Positions 25,650 through 31,742 of a DNA stretch of 31,742 nucleotides are shown here, piece after piece (position 1 is the stretch's first letter; every line of letters begins with the position of its first letter). The stretch comes from Priapulus caudatus. Taxonomy: Eukaryota > Priapulida > Priapulimorpha > Priapulimorphida > Priapulidae. Position numbers and translations under genes: made by a program. The stretch is from assembly GCF_000485595.1 (NCBI RefSeq), contig NW_014577653.1, forward strand, positions 48,606-80,347, given 5' to 3'. The notes under the pieces were generated by a model that was not told the DNA's origin, made no database searches, and saw nothing but the letters and a program-made list of their open reading frames with translations.

Positions 25650-27042
25650 AATGTTCATTAATATTAGTTGCTCAGACTATCATACTATAGCCAGATAAAA
25701 TAAGTAGTCATTATAAAATGCAATCAGCCATTAATATCAATAACCACTCATTAGCAAATTTTGAAATCAAATTTTAATTTATTTCTTGGAGGTTTAAAAT
25801 AATAAAAAATTGACCAAAGTAGAATTAAATTTAAAAAACTTAAGGATTATACTCTCCACGTTGTGCATGAAATTTCATCGATTTTTCGTTTTCAACTTTA
25901 TTCGATGGCTAACACTATGTGCCACCTGTGTACATGCTAATTTCTCCATATAACAGTACATGTGAACTGTCAGAGCGTTTTTGCTTGCCCGCGTACATGT
26001 GTAGTAAGCAGTGGCTGATGTCATTATGACATCAGAGACATGATGCACCCACAATATTAACTAAGCTGGTATCATTAAGTGTCAACCCTGCTACAGCTGT
26101 CATTACATGTATTCATGTACATTCATGTACATCTGCTAGTGATCCAACAAGTATCCCACGCCCAAAATAGTTCTAACACCTCGCAACACACCTTACATTG
26201 GTGGGCGTACATCACTGGCGTTTGTTGACATATTAGCTTTGTGATGTCAGGATGAGCGGAGTTCGCACGTTCTGCGATGGTAACCTTGTAATTTCTCAGA
26301 ATTTCTGGCGGAAGGTGCATGGAACATTTTACCAATTTAGTGGTGTCAGTTAGTCATGGATATGTCGCAGTAAGTACTAACAATAGATATATCACATACG
26401 TTCACCCATTTTGCACACAGGCGGTCACTCATTGTGAAAAATAGAAAAACGCTGATTTCGCCGTTTCGATTTCTGACATAGCCGATGTATAAATGGATAT
26501 TTCTCTGTGATTACAACTCGGATTAATTTAATTTTACACTCGTTTTAATGATAACATATTGTGGTAAAAAAGCGCGTCAGGGATTGTTATTAAGTGCCGT
26601 ACTTTATTAGTTATGCCTCTTTATTCGCTAAAATTTTCTATTTTTTCACACAACTTGATTTTTAAGCAGTTTTTTCGAGTTTTCTCGGTAAATATGTAAA
26701 TTAAAGAAAAATCCTGACGCGCTATTTTGGTCCATATTGTGCTTAACATGTGGCAAAAATTTTGTAACTATTTGATATGGTTAGGGTTAGTGTTAGGGAG
26801 TAGGCGTAGGCGACTCCCTAGACTCGTTAGTGGAGTAGGCGAGGTACGGTCCGGCATATTAGATAGTACCAGTTCCGGTATACCGGACCGTACCCAGGGT
26901 ACTTTCCGGCAGTACCCTGGGGGACATAGACCCTCTCAGCGTTACTACACGTAACCTAACATTACCAGTAACAGCTACAGAATAAAATTAACTGCGTCAT
27001 CGGGCCTATCGTCCTGCCTAACATAGAATTAGACAAAAATGA
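25650..27042. other. Non-coding; probably PSME3-like intron sequence
   Basis: No exon matching the C-terminal half of PA28 was found. It contains an inverted pair gcgcgtcagggatt (about 26572) and aatcctgacgcgc (about 26710), and the double hairpin at 26843-26921. Confidence 0.45.
26843..26921. repeat. Two overlapping GC-rich hairpins
   Basis: ggtacggtccgg (26843-26854) pairs with ccggaccgtacc (26883-26894), and cccagggtac (26893-26902) pairs with gtaccctggg (26912-26921). The two stems share bases 26893-26894. Confidence 0.8.
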
Positions 27043-27050
27043 ATTACTGT

Positions 27051-27375
27051 CCCGGGGCACTCCCTACAAAATAGGGCAGGTATGTGCCACCCGCTTGAGA
27101 GATGGAATTGGAGGGGTCCGGTACTAACTCAGCACATCAAAATGGGGGTCTCCAGAACTAGGGTTTGCTGGAAAGTACGATGCTCCGGAACTGGACATGT
27201 TGGTTTGCGAGAGGAGGCCTCCGGAACGTGCGGAAAAAGTAGGTCCTATGCTCCGGGACGGGAAATATATATGTGAAAAGGGGAGTCTCCGGTGCGGAAA
27301 TTTTGAGGTGAAAATGGGGGTCATAACCGCGGCACATACCTACCATACATTATATAGGGAGTTGCCCCCCCCCGG
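27051..27375. mobile_element. 325-bp MITE with GC-rich ends and internal repeats
   Basis: Starts cccggggcactcccta and ends tagggagttgccccccccgg, with caggtatgtgcc facing ggcacatacct further in. Flanks attactgt (27043-27050) and attacggt (27376-27383) differ at one base. The interior has repeated gctccggaac/ctccggaacg motifs at about 20-40-bp spacing. I recognise the general type as a common repeat in marine invertebrate genomes. Confidence 0.85.
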
Positions 27376-27673
27376 ATTACGGTATCGTCGTACGTTTATA
27401 CTTGCAGATACGTGTATGAAAAACAGGGATTGATGCAGAATGATGCTCGGGATTACGATTAATACAACTCTGTCGACTAGGAACTAGAATTATAGCATGC
27501 AAATTATATATATTATATACTATAACGCGATACAAAACCGCGCCTCGTTTCCTGCTGAGAGGTATCGCAGCTGTCGCGCACGCCAATGAAATGAGATGAA
27601 ATGATATAAATTCATGCTAATAAAACTAGTTTTATTACAGCTATTATGTAATAAAAAGCGTAATGCTTTCTGG

Positions 27674-27962
27674 TGTCATAAAGTGCACACTACCGGGAAA
27701 TCGAGTGAAACAAGCTGAATTCTTCACTAATGTGTAGGTATTGGTCCATATAAATCCCAAAAGAAGTTACAAAATTTTCGTTGGTCGGAAACTTTTTTAC
27801 GGGCCACGCCCTTTTTCCGATTTTCGCGATTATGGGAAAATTGTGTAAATCTTACCTGAACACTTTATAGTCATGTTATACATGTTAATAGAGGTATTTT
27901 GGGGCGGGGAGTCGATTCCAACGGTTAAGACTTAATTCACCAATTAAGCTCAATTAAGCTCA
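27674..27962 (+). repeat. Left terminal inverted repeat of PIN-CXC element
   Basis: Pairs with 29928-30252 in inverted orientation. Long identical runs include ttccgattttcgcgattatg and gggcggggagtcgattccaa. Confidence 0.88.
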
Positions 27963-28445
27963 GTCGAGTACCAAAATTTCGGTGTTTTCTGACATATGGC
28001 ATGTTAGGTATGCTTTCTGGGTTTTTTTTTGGATGCCCGATCGAATTCTGGTATTATTTAAACACTCAGAAGTATGATTCATCCCTAAAACGTGTTATAG
28101 ATCGATCATTAATAACCATACGCGTTACTGTTTAAATTTAAACAAGTATTGATTATGAAGCTTTACGAACTCGACAACCCGAAGATACTCAATAAAGAAT
28201 CATACACATAGGATTTGATTGAATACAAACAATAGAATATAATTTGTTCTTAAACAGAACTATTGTATCACAATCGTCCAGGAAGAGTAACAAGTCTAAT
28301 GCACTGTACAAAAAATTAACTTACAGCATGTCCCCAAATCAACCAAAGCTATCAAAATAGTCCTATATATCATAACTTATAGTACAATAATTAGTACAAT
28401 ATTATAACTTATAGTACAACAAGTTTAGTCGATAAATTGGAAAAG

Positions 28446-29811
28446 TCAATCTTCTGGGACATCTTCTTCGGCGTCCCCTACCGATCCTTGATCTTCCTCA
28501 TCATCTCCGGTTTCCTGGTTGCCGGTTAAACTTACAGTCTGGTTCTCACAGTTGTCACAGCCACAGAAATCAGTACACTGGAGGTCAAGCTGCTTGCAGC
28601 CACATCGCTTTGAAGAGCAGTTAGTTTTACACCCACAGCTAATGGATCTGAGCAAATTGGGAGGTGCCACTGCCTTGTCTGTGTAGAGGGGTCCATACTT
28701 GCCATCGGAGTTCAGAACCCACCCATATTCTGAGGGGTCAAGAGTGTTAAATAGCCACTCTTGTACCTGATGGTACACTCTGAGACAGTGGTACTTCGCA
28801 GCTGAGGAGGTGGGAGGGAGCCGTCTGTGGTCAACTTTTCTATGTACAGCTCCTTTCTTCTTGTGCAGAGCATTTAGGAAGAGCTTGTGGCGCAACTTGT
28901 CTAGTGACAGCAAGGGAGGATCTGTTGACTTGGTGTACATCTGGATAATGATCTCACTCCTTGCTTTAACCATCCGGTCTGTTGACTCCTACAGTAGAAT
29001 TCGGCTGTGCTCGCTGTCATCTTCTCCAGGATCTTTGACTTGAACAACCGCGTCTTACCGAAGCCAAAGAAACCTGATGTTGTGTCACACCCCGACATTG
29101 CATGGTTGAGAAGGAGCGTGTTGAGTGTAGGCTCGGGGAGGGCTTGGGCAAGAGATCCGATATCCAGCACGGTGTTCCCCGGTTGTTTCAGATATACGCA
29201 GTGCTTAGGTGAGCGCATGTGGTGAAGCATCATAACTAAGATGTCACTGTCCTCAGCGACCACACACACATGGCTTCTCTCAGAGAGCTCCATTGCTTTT
29301 CGTACAAAATATGAGTCTGCATCAGCTACACACTGGCTAACGTGGTAGAGCTCCACTTCTAGCCCCTCCATCAACAAGCCAATGAACTTGTGTTTGTTTT
29401 TTGGATTCGAGAGCAGCAGCTCCCGCTCACAGTCCACAACATTGTCAACCGCTTTGTCTATTTCTAGAGATGATATCGGGCATCTTGTTGTGTGTACCAT
29501 GTCCTTAGTACTGGGTTGCATGTATCCATCAAAGATGATGTAAGTGTCTTCGGGATGGGGAAAGTGCTTCTTAACATAGGTAATATAGCACTGCACAACT
29601 TCTCCGTAGGTTGTCCCTTTCTCCTACGGCACAGTGTAGAAGAGGAGACCCCCATCTACTACTATCTTCAGCTTCTCTGGCATCACACCACACACCGTTG
29701 TCTGCTTTATAATGCTGCCCAGGTCAGCTTTGGCGACAGTTCTTAGGGTACCGTTATCGTTGCAGATCGAGGGTGGAAAATGGGCAAAATGGTAGCAAGC
29801 ATATACTGTAC
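28446..29811 (-). pseudogene. PIN/XPG-like nuclease with C-terminal CXC zinc-binding region, broken
   Basis: Belongs to a family I know only as uncharacterised, transposon-associated proteins of invertebrates. Reading on the minus strand from about 29811, the frame holds TLRTVAKADLG, an in-frame TAG just before EKGTTYGEVVQCY (about 29626), then IIFDGY, STKD, VVAEDSDILVMMLHH and the signature SGCDTTSGFFGFGK. Acidic residues in FDGY, EDSD and GCDTT suit a metal-dependent PIN/FEN-type nuclease. Near 28970-28990 the frame shifts into 28973-28446 (175 codons), where LPPTSSAAK, YHQVQEW, YGPLYTDK and then a cluster C113, C115, C119, C124, C126, C133, C137, C139, C142 give a tesmin/TSO1-like CXC region, followed by an acidic tail. 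One stop and one frameshift show decay. It may be the element's own transposition protein or cargo. Confidence 0.8.
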
Positions 29812-29927
29812 TGAGTGTACTTTTGCACTTTATATTTGCGGCACTATAGTCTGTATTTTATTATAATAAATTTTATAATAATTTAAGAGTGATATTAGAG
29901 TAATATAGAGAGATCTATATAAAATTA

Positions 29928-30252
29928 GAGCTTAATTTAGCTTAATTGGTCAATTAAGCCTTAACAATTCAATTTATGAATAAACTAGCTGACTGTTGGA
30001 ATCGACTCCCCGCCCCAAAATACCCCTATTAACATGTATAACATGACTATAAAGTGTTTAGGTAAGATTTACACAATTTTCCCATAATCGCGAAAATCGG
30101 AAAAAGGGCGTGACCCGTAAAAAAGTTTCCGGCCAACAAAAATTTTGTAATTTTTTGGGGGGTTTATATGGACAAATACCAACACATTAGTGAAGAATCC
30201 AGCTTGTTTCACTCGATTTCCCAGTAGAGGCTTTATTTGGCACTTTATGACA
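29928..30252 (-). repeat. Right terminal inverted repeat of PIN-CXC element
   Basis: Reverse complement of 27674-27962, with an extra ~25 bp near its inner end (around 29965-29995). Confidence 0.88.
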
Positions 30253-31463
<1,211 letters not shown>

Positions 31464-31742
31464 GCCCGTCTCCACACACGCGGCGCGGCACGGAACGCCA
31501 CGGAAACGGCGTCTTTCACCCCTACCGGCAAAGTTCAAATCTATTATATCTTAAGGCGCAGTATCCACTGACACGGCACGTACGGCGCCATTAATTTTAC
31601 ATCCCGGTTTCACGGCGACGGCGAAAGTCAAATGAGTTTGACTTTTGCCGGCTGCCGTGTACGGAGAAAGACAGTTGAACCAACAACGCGATTGTTTTTT
31701 ATCACGTGTTCTGCTCACGCCATCATCAGCCAATGAACAACA

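Larger units (their letters stand above)
27674..30252 (-). mobile_element. DNA transposon with long inverted repeats carrying a PIN-CXC gene
   Basis: Long inverted repeats bound the element: left 27674-27962 and right 29928-30252, both starting tgtcataaagtgc when read inward. They are clearly alignable through about 290 bp, apart from small gaps and a ~25-bp insertion in the right copy. The only recognisable gene inside is the PIN/XPG-like plus CXC protein on the minus strand; no DDE transposase was seen. Flanks just outside the ends (...tttctgg and ggacccc...) show no clear duplication beyond gg. An XPG-type nuclease with a Cys8 zinc finger is, as I recall, the description of Academ transposons, so a short or decayed Academ relative is the best guess. 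Confidence 0.8.

Noticed and set aside
26356-26369. Possible first coding exon atggatatgtcgca followed by gtaagta
   Set aside because: The donor is good, but four codons give no identity, and no matching second exon was found downstream.
28810-29746. Plus-strand frames opposite the PIN-CXC gene
   Set aside because: They are shadows of the minus-strand coding sequence, which carries the recognisable motifs.

Overview
This is nuclear DNA of an animal, most likely a marine invertebrate; the lineage is inferred and cannot be fixed from the window. It has spliced genes with GT-AG introns, long microsatellites and a very high load of small inverted-repeat DNA transposons. Several repeats are of types I know from marine invertebrate genomes.

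Host genes. A complete six-exon dihydrofolate reductase gene (DHFR) lies at 13080-18237 (+). Four exons of a proteasome activator PA28-gamma (PSME3-like) gene lie at 24537-25622 (+); its first exon was not found and its C-terminal exons are absent or beyond the right edge. Two exons of a PC-esterase (NXPE/CPED1-like) gene lie at 3590-2873 (-) and join in frame across the catalytic GDS region. These genes have no operon-like relationship; DHFR and PSME3 are simply neighbours on the same strand.

Layout. 1-3600: AT and CT repeats, a diverged ~183-bp triplicate, a G-quadruplex-prone tract and the PC-esterase exons. 4151-7083: hAT territory, with a 120-bp MITE, then a 2.7-kb hAT element with a broken BED-finger transposase, perfect 8-bp target duplications and a second MITE nested inside. 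7.1-10.3 kb: no recognised gene, CT/CA microsatellites and a repeat with a palindromic head. 10.5-12.8 kb: a 1.8-kb almost pure pyrimidine tract flanked by oppositely oriented 21-bp tandem arrays, ending ~290 bp upstream of the DHFR start codon. 13.1-18.2 kb: DHFR, whose introns hold a 42-bp palindromic insertion, an 81-bp MITE and a dead fragment of a SWIM-finger gene. 18.4-24 kb: repeats, a cluster of back-to-back inverted repeats at 20.6-21.8 kb and a hAT MITE. 24.5-25.6 kb: PSME3-like exons. 27.05-30.25 kb: a MITE, then a 2.6-kb element with ~290-325-bp terminal inverted repeats carrying a decayed gene for a PIN/XPG-like nuclease plus Cys-rich CXC protein. The right end is a CTGT microsatellite.

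The most unusual observation is a set of very short, nearly perfect palindromes (30-54 bp; an 81-bp relative has a short loop), several bounded by direct repeats of 7-9 bp. Three share CAGRAGT...ACTYCTG ends and two share CATAGA...TCTATG or CATAGAG...CTCTATG ends. They look like extremely small mobile insertions. One has its empty site preserved in another part of the element it sits in. The second notable item is the PIN-CXC element with long inverted repeats, possibly a relative of the Academ superfamily.
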